Source of the DNA: Herminiimonas sp.
GTDB taxonomy: Bacteria > Pseudomonadota > Gammaproteobacteria > Burkholderiales > Burkholderiaceae_D
Reading direction: 5' to 3'
Length of the DNA stretch: 64,000 nt
NCBI GenBank assembly: GCA_028292265.1
Contig: JAQGMR010000069.1
Span: 62,001 to 126,000, forward strand
Shown here: positions 12,301 to 17,305 of the stretch, in pieces
How the letters are laid out: each line of letters begins with the position of its first letter
Numbering within the stretch: the first letter of the stretch is position 1
Made by a program: the position numbers and the translations under genes
Notes under the pieces: generated by a model
Told to the model about the DNA's origin: nothing
The model's database searches: none
Seen by the model: the letters and a program-made list of their open reading frames with translations, nothing else

Positions 12301-13101
12301 CTGCCAGCCGGCCAAAAGCTCGAGATGGCGTGGGAGGACACCAAGTTCCACTTCCGTGGCTCGCAGGCGGCACAAGGTATGGCGCAAGCCGTCGGCGGCG
12401 CCTTTGAACTGGCAGGCGCTGTTGGGCTAAATTCAACGGGCGCTGGGGCCTTCGTCGGCGTGCCGCTGGCTTTTCATGGGGGCGACAACATTGGCACGGG
12501 CCTGAGCAAGTTCTTCCGCGATGAGTCGCAGAACACGGTGACATACGCAGGTGTAGAAGGCTTGACCGGATCACCTCGTATTGCTAGATTCGTGGACAAC
12601 GCTATGCTGTTCGCGGGCGGAGCGGCGGGTACAGCGCAAGCACTGAATGCGTTTGCAGAATGGACCGCGCTTGGAGCAAATAGCGTAGTGCCGCATGGCT
12701 TTGCAGGCGCAGACGAGTTCGCTCAATTCGGTAGCAACATGCGTGTTGGGCTTGGTCGTGCGGGATACGAAAGTGCAGAGCCGATACTTCAGGGAAGTGC
12801 TGTCACCGGTAAGAGCTTCAAAACTGGCCAGCCTTTTGATGCTGGCCGTGTGAGTGACTTTGATGTTGGTCTTGCAGACCCGTCTATGTTGGCGCGAGCT
12901 GAGGAATTGGGTATTGGCTTGCGTTCCGGCGCAACCCGTACCGGGCCGCTTACAGAACGAGATTTGCGGGCGCTCGGGGTGTTTGATTTGGCGACCCAAT
13001 TGGGGCAACAAACTGGCCGGGAAGTTAATTTTATGATCTATAACAATCGGGCGACGGCTTTTGAGAGAGCGCCGAGCGTTATTTTACCGGGAAGGAAATA
13101 G
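310..13101 (+). CDS. giant YD-repeat (Rhs-family) polymorphic toxin
   Basis: A protein of about 4,263 residues made mostly of YD repeats (many copies of the type YDxxGxL/YDAxGR), the fold that builds the hollow Rhs shell around a toxin. Most Rhs proteins are about 1,400-1,700 residues, so this one is unusually long. The ATG at 310 is preferred over the in-frame GTG at 298 because AGGGTGGG lies at suitable distance before it. No signal peptide, PAAR or VgrG-like part is seen. Order near the C-terminus: a LysM domain (about 3517-3567, starting TYTVGEGDTL), one membrane segment (about 3603-3622), a Gly/Ala-rich stretch, a hydrophobic pre-toxin region, and a tip of roughly 135 residues. The tip has G4162-S4163 followed by S-D4183-F-D4185, which resembles the GS...DxD signature of nucleotidyltransferases. 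Base composition becomes AT-richer over the tip, as expected for exchanged toxin cassettes. The Rhs call is firm; the tip's activity is inference. Confidence 0.88.
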   Translation: MVAIVSGSNAGLDLTSFTSLGRQGPGGVATEGRNGERAYVNVASGNLVVQDVDDRLVGHGLAVTALRTYNSQGQYSDDNGDNWTAGIVRKQIDGNGPLNKSGSTVLRTEQDGGQQLFVFDAARGAYLNTDGGGAYDTVVFDKSSKRFIWTDGTSGASEEYESNGLRRLLSSTDPSGNTLTYTYYGPGSGLPHLLARIDDASGQTTWFDYSAFQQLQQVRTVSHDPDTGALQTQTRVHYAYDSGGRLATVTVDLSPQDNAVGDGRVYETRYTYVGKSTTVASIAQTDGTKLSFTWVVAGGMERVASVTDGAGQVTSFAYDTTSRRTTVTDPLNLRTLYDYDAQGQLVKVTGPAVNGASQVNSYAYNSRGDVIRTVDGEGHATDMQYDANGNQVLQRDSAGNTVQRTYDARNQLLTETVYVTPDPDANGPAQPAQPLTTRNVYDSGGRNLLRFVVTADGRVTEYRYSGTGERIASLRYSGAFYNVTLLDRSTAPSEAQMQKWGAGVDASQVERTDMRYDYRGQLQQSTTFAKVDTLGRGIADGTESTTRFVYDQAGLLLKTVSPNQGSTAYVYDGLGRLLSTVNALGEVTVSQYDDARNSTTLRVANGLATTSAWDRAGILISVTQADAAANSLGQTRYTYDADGRLTMTTDSTGVRHWMLYDAAGRKIADIDGNGNLVEYRYNRDNRLTHSIAWATPVNTVSLVDGQGLPTSPALSSIRPAATAQDRNAWYAYDAAGRLIKAVDASGAVTESVYDGASRLVRVTGYANRIELRGLADQPTASAIAPISSELDRNSRNFYDNDGHLRATLDGEGFMTVLDYDAAGRLTQKTTYATATQASLRTVGTLAQLLPSTAVGDVRSFVLYNAKDEVVGEVDGEGYLTETARDADGNVVRAVRYATRVDMKPGATHSSLRPVATLADQVQTWRYDALDRIVSQTDVWGVRTDTAWDLTGNIVATARAVGTDELRIGLASYDLQGRVTGQLSAEGAARLTGTLGNQGNLGTQGTQGNQALGPNQSRAEVDAIWAGYGTRFTVDAAGRRTSATDPNGQRTLYFYDNDGNLTHSINALGEVEERQVDAFNQLTATVRYGTRLAPGVLATLTGGLATPALRSALAAIANPAQDSRATFTYDSTGTLASSTDALGNRSNYFHDAFGQESARAIAIDATHVRLTGETHDRRGLLTSLLDDATQARLRSSTAYDAFGRAVRSIDANGNVRSHAYDKLGREVQTVNALGGVRLASYDAFDRVLRQTDANGNTTTTAYNDATRSIVVTSPEGVVLSSVRNRHGQVQSLTDGNGNLTQYRYDKNGNLVGTDTPLAHTSKRYDTADRLIETTDANGNRVAYRYDAADRMLTRTVDPDGLQLAMSWQYDAKGQQIAATDANGVLTTTRYDPAGRALSQTVDPGGLNLSTTYSLDAEGRVLTVTGPSGNVVQTVYDNLGRRIEEHTDPAGLNLVRRYAYDANGNLISSIDPNGHATLYAWDSNDRLVFQVNAGGGVTQTTHDAEGRVIRTTSYAKPIDVTGLPDFAGLSGSASLAGPALSARAAAIAARIVQSPSEDAVEYRVLDRDGRLRFTVDALGAVVEQQFDGNGNLVSRVGYARRLTASALSGSTASVAAMEAAVAGLQRTTVVAGVEDASHDVHVRFTYDAADRLAWSVNGVGAVSQRTYDPAGNLLRQVDYSTPLDAVAWSAPQLVPQSVTASNDDRVTSMAYDAANRLVVQVDPAGGVVRQFYDGMGNPVQRIAYAHAIALPADAALNGTLGTVGTVGTVGTLVPDPANDRVWSTAFDAAGRAVLAIDPEGAVTATRYDGAGNVVATVAYAMSVDPARVHPGMTVAETQALIAADPSHDRVQRNVLDAAGRLVMHIDGLGYVVQNQLDGVGRVLATTRYAQVIADPASGSPGMAIVPSAQDQTDRFIYDAAGNLLSSTDALGNTESNTWDALGQKLSFTNKNGATWRYLHDAAGRLTTEISPQVGITTLRLDVTSGADPEIAIDATASGNFSLITRLDYDAFGHVVARTEAAGRPEERTTRYEYDALGRQTKTLFPEVGVYAAAADDLAANGMHGFATRTEVATTLFSQVFYDVFGDAVANRDVAGNLSLKLYDRLGRVSFDIDAEGYVTGYARNRFGDVTALTRYSAQTGLLQSDVLRNDLLLNARAGELASGSTKVANVANVAATLATTLANTLATRDHASDRVITTRYDRLGRAVEVDEPEAFTFNGAQGVRAGKITRYVRDVFGAVVQSSVLQDPISQSWSNSFFYYDRSGRQSATVDAMGFVTTDARDAQGNLVAHTEYANATGAHDIGGFALPVASTEDRATLYRYDALNRKTSETLLGVTFSSTADGVAQSGNLVTRYEYDALGNLVTITDAAGGVTTSVYDALGRVLAVAAPTRSQADGNANFAPVTAFKRDAYGNVVVRIDYAGRVDYAASANAAAPAPSAEDRVMLTRFDSHGHALQIRDGNGNSAFLSYDAHGQLAKQWQTVTGNDGQSQTVFQAYRYDKTGRQTDVITPASDVRQGQGARAMSVTSRYDTQTMDETGKIVGQGWSGSNRVVLNWSGLTNATGGAVRVEIGYTAVAHSLPTPREVDKTGRVIASNPSIETKTPQTRAQVYDAAEAAGGIAMTWEQGADGVNEGIDLLQTITVSQQNAAGEWTLLWQGAPAQATGNLATTVSQDEAGVNDTHAAYNAFGELTRRGINGGEQEYYDYDNAGHLWRTNSGDGVDKVTLFDVQGHGTAQIGGIATSLARVSSPEAAAQMDGTRRTDLRLDALGRVVQQAMPERDGTRPVVNRVLDRWGNVLEISDPRSAYTRTVYRYNTRNQITDEWLPDAVGNQSADAASMSHTQMFYDQLGRNVAVRDAVGNLSGMVYDAAGNLIEERHADGGVVRSAFNAFGERVLLRDALGNATGYRYDHAGQLLQIDRPDGSTIRSRYDQAGRKLALTNGAGDTLQYRYDAAGNLITVIQPLGQAVWSLFDAQHRKTAEIDANGFSNQWTHDYFGQLIAHVDLAGAAYTYTYDGVTRELIGQSNVHGQSLSYSRNAAGQLTQIVDHALNQITKYAYDAAGNRIFENTVQDGVTYQANRSAYDAQNRIVDVQGLDELHLHMDYDRNGNRLHESISFRTPAAPDLGGIGETGDTGIFGSGLTALQKEISPHGGEVITQDLWYAYDTMNRQTLVDGAVDGNADNLANLIDGQGHRISYDLKGNRLSDRHVGTQIGTTALGVEGGSGFAAPVYLYGNQRDLVTETYGYDSNNRLTSVRGTAFDSQFQAQDASHDRLLDVRQYDGADRLIASGPQGLSQGVVQQMVAVHATLGVTATRNSYDANGRLLQQTSLGIDDPGDGHTVLGAEVGDDGVPREPLANFTVKSEATYDGYDGAGNLRTYHVTVPGEHGYTSTYTLTQARYDSYKDGAIDATRADNAGQPGNTTETYDVNGNLIGVTDATKSEYARSFINDARGNLLQETQQERVLRQIVVNGQVWGTYGRATDPTRNHDDDGNPNYIDRNEFNLAFRPVDSTHPGASLGTYTVGEGDTLQSIAQQVYGDSQLWYVIADGNGINGSNASLRPGETLLLPNPVGGIHNDSKTFKIYEANRVVGDTTPNLPVPSADEGCGGFGALLVMIVVVVVACISQQYYLAEYGTAAEGAVAAEGVAAGEAGAGVAAGGAAGGAAGGAAGGAAAGGVAAGAGTTWTTGSLFASGAFGGAVGSIAGQVVGNIIGVQDGFSWQQVALTAVSFGVTAGLGEWIPTSSAIGNVMARAAVGNAMTQGIGVATGLQNHFSWVSVAASGVGAGVGAVVTTELQGTDFATPAGTLGIRAASGFAAGLTTAALRGGRVAVQQVAADAFGNALGSSIADDIGRGSPQEQVLGKTSADDMAARRAANYWNPEPANSSPSVLELTPGQLEFVESSVAGPETALSPAVLQRIQQLYSNRHDSINEIQIASAGSIEELSARQGQPILYNAESGSIGWPVSSPNIDVRPLPESSFGSIQADPGYLSTLQNIYYANLPAGQKLEMAWEDTKFHFRGSQAAQGMAQAVGGAFELAGAVGLNSTGAGAFVGVPLAFHGGDNIGTGLSKFFRDESQNTVTYAGVEGLTGSPRIARFVDNAMLFAGGAAGTAQALNAFAEWTALGANSVVPHGFAGADEFAQFGSNMRVGLGRAGYESAEPILQGSAVTGKSFKTGQPFDAGRVSDFDVGLADPSMLARAEELGIGLRSGATRTGPLTERDLRALGVFDLATQLGQQTGREVNFMIYNNRATAFERAPSVILPGRK
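11269..11316 (+). repeat. 12-bp coding tandem repeat in Rhs gene
   Basis: Four 12-bp units (GCAGGGGGTGCT and close variants) encode an Ala-Gly-Gly-Ala run after the membrane segment of the Rhs protein. The unit is a multiple of three, so copy-number change keeps the frame. Confidence 0.85.
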
Positions 13102-13104
13102 GAT

Positions 13105-13431
13105 ATGGCAATTTACGACCTTTACGGCTTTATGTCGGACGACATGGAGGTGGCAAAAAGCCTCCTTGAGGCCTCTCTTGATATTGAATTTGAGGTTCGC
13201 GATAGCGATTATCAAGGAGGAAAATATTACAAATGCGGACGGACTGGCGTCGAAAATTTTGTCTTGAAACGGAACGTTGATCCATTTGATGGTGAGCCGG
13301 CTGAGATGCCATTCCCAGATCATAAAATTTCGTTTTATGTTAATGACACGTTACGTTCCGCAGACTTGCAAAATAGAATTAGTCAAAAAGCCAAAGGTTT
13401 CGTTTTATTAAGGCACGAGGACTTTGAATAG
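13105..13431 (+). CDS. probable cognate immunity protein of the Rhs toxin tip
   Basis: A 108-residue acidic soluble protein with no signal peptide or membrane segment. Its ATG lies 3 bp after the Rhs stop codon, and its ribosome-binding site (GAAGGAAATAGG) overlaps the end of the toxin gene, so the two are co-translated. It is clearly AT-richer than the Rhs body, like the toxin tip. Position, size and composition are those of an immunity gene that protects the producer from its own toxin. I do not recognise the family from sequence, so the role comes from context. An unrelated small protein is the alternative. Confidence 0.75.
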   Translation: MAIYDLYGFMSDDMEVAKSLLEASLDIEFEVRDSDYQGGKYYKCGRTGVENFVLKRNVDPFDGEPAEMPFPDHKISFYVNDTLRSADLQNRISQKAKGFVLLRHEDFE

Positions 13432-13820
13432 TAAGCGCTGTTGTACCAGCAGTTACGCCCTTACCCAAATCGGCTACAAGGACGGCGTCATCGTCGGCAC
13501 TCTTGAAGGCAATAAAGGCCTTCCAAGTAACATCAATCGAGCGGTTGTTAGCAAGTTGGTGCCATGCTCGGTAAAGGCAGCGACGCTCTGAATCGACCGC
13601 CCTAACCAAATTGGAAAATGCGCTGCCGATCACTCCATTGATCCTCGAAATGTAGCTGACTCGTCGAATTGGCACCCGGTTCGCGCTACCAGAGATCAAG
13701 AACCGCCTGTCGAGCCGCGGCCCTCTCGCACGCGGAAAGTGCTTGCAGGGATCCGGCAAAATCTGCCATCAGCTCTCATACGTGTCAAAGCGATAGCGCG
13801 TTACCGTAGAACGCGATCCA
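13432..13820. other. gap with decayed sequence downstream of the immunity gene
   Basis: No intact gene is supported. A 126-codon reverse frame (13379-13759) runs into the immunity gene and lacks a good start. The right part of the gap (13684-13800) is a lipoprotein gene remnant, listed separately. The remainder may be debris of earlier toxin-immunity cassettes. Confidence 0.5.
13684..13800 (-). pseudogene. remnant of a lipoprotein gene 3' end
   Basis: This stretch matches 14853-14970, the last ~38 codons and TAG stop of the lipoprotein gene at 14855-15568, with roughly one mismatch per eight or nine bases and the same orientation. The match stops at about 13800, so only the tail of a paralogue remains. 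It shows that the lipoprotein cluster was once duplicated on both sides of the small ORF at 13821. Confidence 0.8.
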
Positions 13821-14195
13821 ATGGGTAAAGTACACCGAGTCACAGACAGCGCATTAAGAAGAGGCGAAAAAATAGACAACCACTACCCGTTCGACGAGGC
13901 TGTTGCAGATTACATTGTCAGCCTGAGTGATGAAAGGAAGACTACGTTACGCAACTCCATTCTTATCCCCCGCCATGAACAGGACTGGCCATGGTTTGCA
14001 GAGGTCATTCAACGATATCACCTTGAAGACAAAAACAGCCCTATACGTCGCGACATCAACGAGAGAATCGAGCATGACCCGGACGAACATATCAGCGAGT
14101 GGTGGTCTAGCGATTCTCGCGGAAAACCTATATTCGAAGCAATGACGCTACTTGACGCAGTGCGGGTTGCTTTAAAAGCCCAACCAAGCCCGTAA
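13821..14195 (+). CDS. hypothetical protein, possible orphan immunity protein
   Basis: A 124-residue charged soluble protein (motifs HYPFDEAVADYI, DWPWFAEV) that I do not recognise. It is AT-richer than the surroundings and sits in Rhs debris: a lipoprotein-gene remnant just upstream, Rhs fragments just downstream. Rhs loci often keep orphan immunity genes from displaced toxins, which would fit, but this is inference. There is no good ribosome-binding site before the ATG, so the start or the gene itself could be wrong. Confidence 0.5.
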   Translation: MGKVHRVTDSALRRGEKIDNHYPFDEAVADYIVSLSDERKTTLRNSILIPRHEQDWPWFAEVIQRYHLEDKNSPIRRDINERIEHDPDEHISEWWSSDSRGKPIFEAMTLLDAVRVALKAQPSP

Positions 14196-14479
14196 GCTGG
14201 GCAGATACTACTGGCAGATCCAGCACACTGTCGGCATTGACCGACGATTGCGAACGCTCCGGCAGTGCGCCCGCTATTTGGGTGACAAAACCCGGCTGAC
14301 CCAGGCGTTGGATGAAGCCCGTGCGACGTAGTTCGCAATGCGTTGGGCGAACCGCTTGCCCGACGGATGGGCTAGGGAAGCCATCAAAGCGGCCGGCTGA
14401 GCGCCGGGCAGACCGATACCTGGGCCGGTTCATATTAAAATATGCATTCGAAGCTGTATGCATCGCCGGGAAAAGCGGC

Positions 14480-14660
14480 GGCGACATTGCATTTATGCCG
14501 AAGTCGGCAAAGACCGCGTGTCGCACGAACCACTCGCCCGTTCCAGCGTCAAGTTCAAAGCGACCCACGGCGGCTATGACGGCGGTGGCAACCTGCGCGC
14601 CTACCATGTCACCGTCCCCGGTGAACTGCGATACACCAGCACCTACACGCTAACCCGGGG
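14480..14660 (+). pseudogene. displaced fragment of Rhs 3' repeat region
   Basis: The translation from about 14497 parallels the Rhs protein encoded at about 10311-10500. Shared motifs are AEVG, EPLA, the run NLRAYHVTVPGE and TSTYTLT, with scattered substitutions. It has no start, core or continuation, so it is a scar of the Rhs gene or of a related allele. Such fragments can serve as recombination sites for swapping C-terminal cassettes. Confidence 0.82.
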
Positions 14661-14721
14661 TGCTGCGCGATGGATTTCTCAGCGTGTCGCCCCCACCTGC
14701 GGTGTAGGTCCCCAGCGAGGC
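14661..14721 (-). pseudogene. inverted fragment of the Rhs LysM domain
   Basis: On the reverse strand this encodes ASLGTYTAGGGDTL and then decays. It matches the LysM start of the Rhs protein (ASLGTYTVGEGDTL, coded at about 10846-10905). It abuts the direct-orientation Rhs fragment ending at 14660. In the intact gene these two pieces lie several hundred bases apart on one strand, so a deletion and an inversion have occurred. Confidence 0.8.
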
Positions 14722-14854
14722 GACAGTGGAAGGACCGCCCGAACCTGATGTCGCAAAATGTGACGTCAAGTTGGCTCGTCTGAAATGACGGCGGCGATAA
14801 TTCCAACCACCAGCAAAATCTAGCGGCCTTGATTGAACCGGCACATGATTCCCG

Positions 14855-15568
14855 CTACCTCAGATCCATAACCGCCTGTCGAGCCGTGGCCCTCTCGCAT
14901 TCGGAAAGTGCTTCTAGGGATCCGGCAAAATCTGCCGTCAGCTTTTCATACGTGTCAAAGCGATAGTCCGCCGCACATGGAACAAATACGGCGCCCTCAA
15001 GTTTCGACTTGTATCCAGCCGTGTAGGTTTTTTGGGATAGAACGTGCTTGGTTTTTCCATGTAGTAAACGTACGGTTACGACGACCCAAGGTTCATACGG
15101 AGCATCGAAGGCGCCATTCGCGATATATCCAACGGGCCCTAACCAGACACTGAGAATCACGTCACTGTCTGCGTTTATATGAGAGTAGTCGTCTGCATTG
15201 TCCTTGCTTTTGGCACCTTCCTTCTCCATGTAAGAAACGTGTATCCCATTTGCTGCGAATTCGCGCTGCAGGTCACCGACGAGAGTTGTGGACAACCGAG
15301 TTGAGCCCGCGTTGTATTTAGCGACAAACGTGCCTGTGCGGCTGGTATCGACTGAGGCGGCGATGAGCCCTCCAATCATGCCGCCTAATGCCGGCAGGCC
15401 GGACAGATTGCGCACGATGAAGTGCTTGGATTCTGAGACGCGTAACAGAGCTACCGTAGTGAAGGGGCCTGTCTTCGTTCTATCTAAGGATATGTTTGGT
15501 GCCGTACGGGATGCGCAGCCGTTCAGCGCAAAAGCACTTGCTATGAGGAGTAGTTTCAAGAGTCGCAT
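14855..15568 (-). CDS. putative lipoprotein
   Basis: A 237-residue protein with a lipoprotein signal (MRLLKLLLIASAFALNGC, lipobox LNGC), so it is probably anchored in the outer membrane. The ATG at 15568 starts directly with the signal peptide and has AGG at suitable distance; the frame reaches a TTG further upstream, which would spoil the signal. The mature part has no domain I can name; it contains a short Gly/Ala/Leu-rich hydrophobic patch near residues 60-75. Its signal peptide is nearly the same as that of the lipoprotein at 15849-16343, which suggests a shared duplicated 5' end. Function unknown. Confidence 0.75.
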   Translation of the reverse strand: MRLLKLLLIASAFALNGCASRTAPNISLDRTKTGPFTTVALLRVSESKHFIVRNLSGLPALGGMIGGLIAASVDTSRTGTFVAKYNAGSTRLSTTLVGDLQREFAANGIHVSYMEKEGAKSKDNADDYSHINADSDVILSVWLGPVGYIANGAFDAPYEPWVVVTVRLLHGKTKHVLSQKTYTAGYKSKLEGAVFVPCAADYRFDTYEKLTADFAGSLEALSECERATARQAVMDLR

Positions 15569-15589
15569 GTTCCAAACCTGTTGAGAGTT

Positions 15590-15632
15590 AATCAAAGCGG
15601 TAGCGCGATTGGGTTTTCAAGAGGAGAAAACC
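15590..15632 (-). pseudogene. remnant of a duplicated copy of the 16352-16774 gene
   Basis: Reverse-strand bases here match the last codons of the 16352-16774 gene (the GFSPLDNPIALPF end, 16371-16408) at nucleotide level, but with a one-base shift that destroys the frame. It lies just upstream of the 14855-15568 lipoprotein, as the intact copy lies just upstream of the 15849-16343 lipoprotein. This points to a tandem duplication of a two-gene unit followed by loss of one first gene. Confidence 0.55.
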
Positions 15633-15677
15633 GAGTGAAATCCCGGGGGCGCATACCGCCGGCCGCCTCGTCCAGTG

Positions 15678-15704
15678 TTTGAGGTCACAAACTGTGATCT
15701 CAAA
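15678..15704. repeat. 27-bp inverted repeat (hairpin)
   Basis: Arms TTTGAGGTCACA and TGTGATCTCAAA flank a 3-base loop; eleven pairs are Watson-Crick and one is G-T. It lies between two lipoprotein genes. No clear T-run follows on either strand, so it may be a transcript-end hairpin or a protein-binding palindrome. Confidence 0.7.
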
Positions 15705-15742
15705 GAATTTCACCCGTCGTCATGAAGCTGAAACATGAAATC

Positions 15743-15763
15743 ATCCGGGAAGCGATCCCGGAT
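15743..15763. repeat. 21-bp perfect inverted repeat (hairpin)
   Basis: Arms ATCCGGGA and TCCCGGAT form a perfect 8-bp GC-rich stem with a 5-base loop. It lies about 85 bp past the stop codon of the reverse-strand lipoprotein gene 15849-16343, where a transcription end would be expected, but only a weak T-rich tail follows. Confidence 0.6.
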
Positions 15764-15848
15764 TGCGCTCGGCCGCCTGCAGCGCTACCTCGGTCAGAAC
15801 ACCGTAGAGTCCGGCCAAATCCTTCTACAGCAACACCTTCTGGTCTCT

Positions 15849-16343
15849 CTATTTAGCTGCAGCACGCGCTATCGATTTTTTGACTGCAACCTTGCCGTCA
15901 GATTCCTGGACACCATCTGCCCCCGTAAAACTCAGATCCGGCAATTCCTTCTGCGCTTCTTCCGCACTCACCAGTTCCGGAATAACGCGTCCTATAAGCA
16001 GCCCGGGGAGGACGGATGTTTTAACGTATTTCACTTCACCGTTTTCCAGCGTAAAGGTCAGCTTCTTGTCGACTTCTGTCGTGCACATGACTTCGTGATC
16101 GCCGGCAGCCCTGTCTACATAGAAGAATCCGCCTGGTTTGGAATCACCGACGGTGGCGCCATCGAGCTTGATGGATGGCTGGACGGCCGCCCCAAGCATG
16201 CTGGCGCTGCGGTAGAAGTAGACGCGGCCGGCATCGGGCTGCATGGTGGGGATACTTGCGACCATGTCTTTGTGTTTGATGCCGCTGGCGCAGCCGGTCA
16301 GGGCGAAAGCGATACCTATGACGAGTAGTTTGAAGAGTCGCAT
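15849..16343 (-). CDS. DUF2846-type lipoprotein
   Basis: A 164-residue lipoprotein with signal MRLFKLLVIGIAFALTGC (lipobox LTGC). The mature part has the DUF2846 pattern: an early GRVYFYR strand, a SIKLDG segment, a GGFFYVDRAAGDH loop and a later beta-rich part. Proteins of this family are small periplasm-facing lipoproteins of unknown function. The gene starts 8 bp after the stop of the upstream reverse-strand gene (16352-16774), so the two form an operon. The family assignment is fairly secure; no biochemical role is known to me. Confidence 0.78.
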   Translation of the reverse strand: MRLFKLLVIGIAFALTGCASGIKHKDMVASIPTMQPDAGRVYFYRSASMLGAAVQPSIKLDGATVGDSKPGGFFYVDRAAGDHEVMCTTEVDKKLTFTLENGEVKYVKTSVLPGLLIGRVIPELVSAEEAQKELPDLSFTGADGVQESDGKVAVKKSIARAAAK

Positions 16344-16351
16344 GTTGATGC

Positions 16352-16774
16352 CTATTGAGGGGTGGATGAAAAGGGGAGGGCGATCGGGTTGTCAAGCGGT
16401 GAAAAGCCACGTTCAACCGGGAGGTAAAAGCCTGTCAGGTTTCCGTTGGCGACGACGAGGAACGCTTCGTGGATGTGGGCTCCTTCAAGCGTAAAGACGG
16501 TATTGCGTCCCTTGTAGACGTCGCCCTGGGCGATGCTTCCGATACGGCTCCATACGGTTCCTGCTTCGATAACGCGTGAGTAGCCGTTATCAAAGCGGAC
16601 GTCGGTTTTTTTGGCTATTGTCACAACTGACCGAGACTCCGACGCGGCGGTCGGGGCGATGGTCGCAGGCGTGAAAGAGACGCCAGTTGCGCAACCCGCC
16701 AACAACGATAACGCCAGTAACGGCGCACCCAAAAAACATCTAGGAGCAGAAGGCCTGGAAAGTCGCTTCATCAT
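16352..16774 (-). CDS. putative lipoprotein
   Basis: A 140-residue protein with an N-terminal hydrophobic segment ending in the lipobox LAGC. AAGGA sits 6 bases before the ATG. The mature part is short and beta-rich, with no family I recognise. It is the first gene of a two-gene reverse-strand operon with the DUF2846 lipoprotein. A decayed copy of its 3' end lies at 15590-15632. Confidence 0.7.
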   Translation of the reverse strand: MMKRLSRPSAPRCFLGAPLLALSLLAGCATGVSFTPATIAPTAASESRSVVTIAKKTDVRFDNGYSRVIEAGTVWSRIGSIAQGDVYKGRNTVFTLEGAHIHEAFLVVANGNLTGFYLPVERGFSPLDNPIALPFSSTPQ

Positions 16775-17305
16775 GAATATCCTTTATTCAAATAGTAAGC
16801 ATGGTCGTGGCAATGATTGGCAGCGCGTCAGATGCAGATGGCAGATGGCTATGGGCTGTGCGGACACAGTGGAGATCGATACAAGGCATGACAAGGCGGT
16901 ATGAGCTCCCCGCCCGGCTGATGAGCATGACGAAGCCAACCCGCATTGTTGATGACGCGCGAGTACGTCCAAACAAGTGTTAGACGAAGTTGAGGATTGC
17001 TTATTTATCTGCTTCGATGATCGGCAAAGGTAAGCCGTGTCTGCACTTCTGCGTCACCGATTTGCGACATTGAACTGAAGTGATTGGTTAAAAACCTGAA
17101 ATGAGAGAAGGTGAGCATTTTCACGCAACCGGTAAGCCCTTGTGGACGATATGAGACGGAGATCTGTACCTGTTGAGGCGACGACCACCACGGACGTATG
17201 CAGCTATTCCGGTTGGGTGTTTGACTCACTCGGCCGCCTCGATTGGGCGTCGGCGAACCGTGCTTGCCATGGCGGTGAACGGCAAGGAGATCACTGAGGT
17301 GACAC
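16775..17305. other. intergenic gap, possible toxin-gene remnant at its right end
   Basis: No intact gene is supported; small frames here lack good starts. The forward frame ending at 17326 reads AMAVNGKEITEVTHEKE and stops 20 bases inside the antitoxin gene at 17306. That resembles the C-terminal tail of RelE/HigB-type toxins, which overlap their antitoxin gene in this way. The frame cannot be followed upstream as a recognisable toxin. Confidence 0.4.

Larger units (their letters stand above)
14196..14854. other. gap holding Rhs debris
   Basis: No intact gene. The left part (14196-14479) shows nothing I can assign. The middle holds two Rhs-derived fragments in opposite orientations, listed separately. 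The right part (14722-14854) is unassigned up to the stop codon of the reverse-strand lipoprotein gene. Confidence 0.6.

Noticed and set aside
13379-13759. 126-codon reverse-strand frame
   Set aside because: It overlaps the immunity gene and its right end is the antisense reading, in another frame, of a lipoprotein remnant; no start signal or domain.
14128-14607. 159-codon reverse-strand frame
   Set aside because: Part of it is the antisense reading of the displaced Rhs fragment; no start signal or domain.
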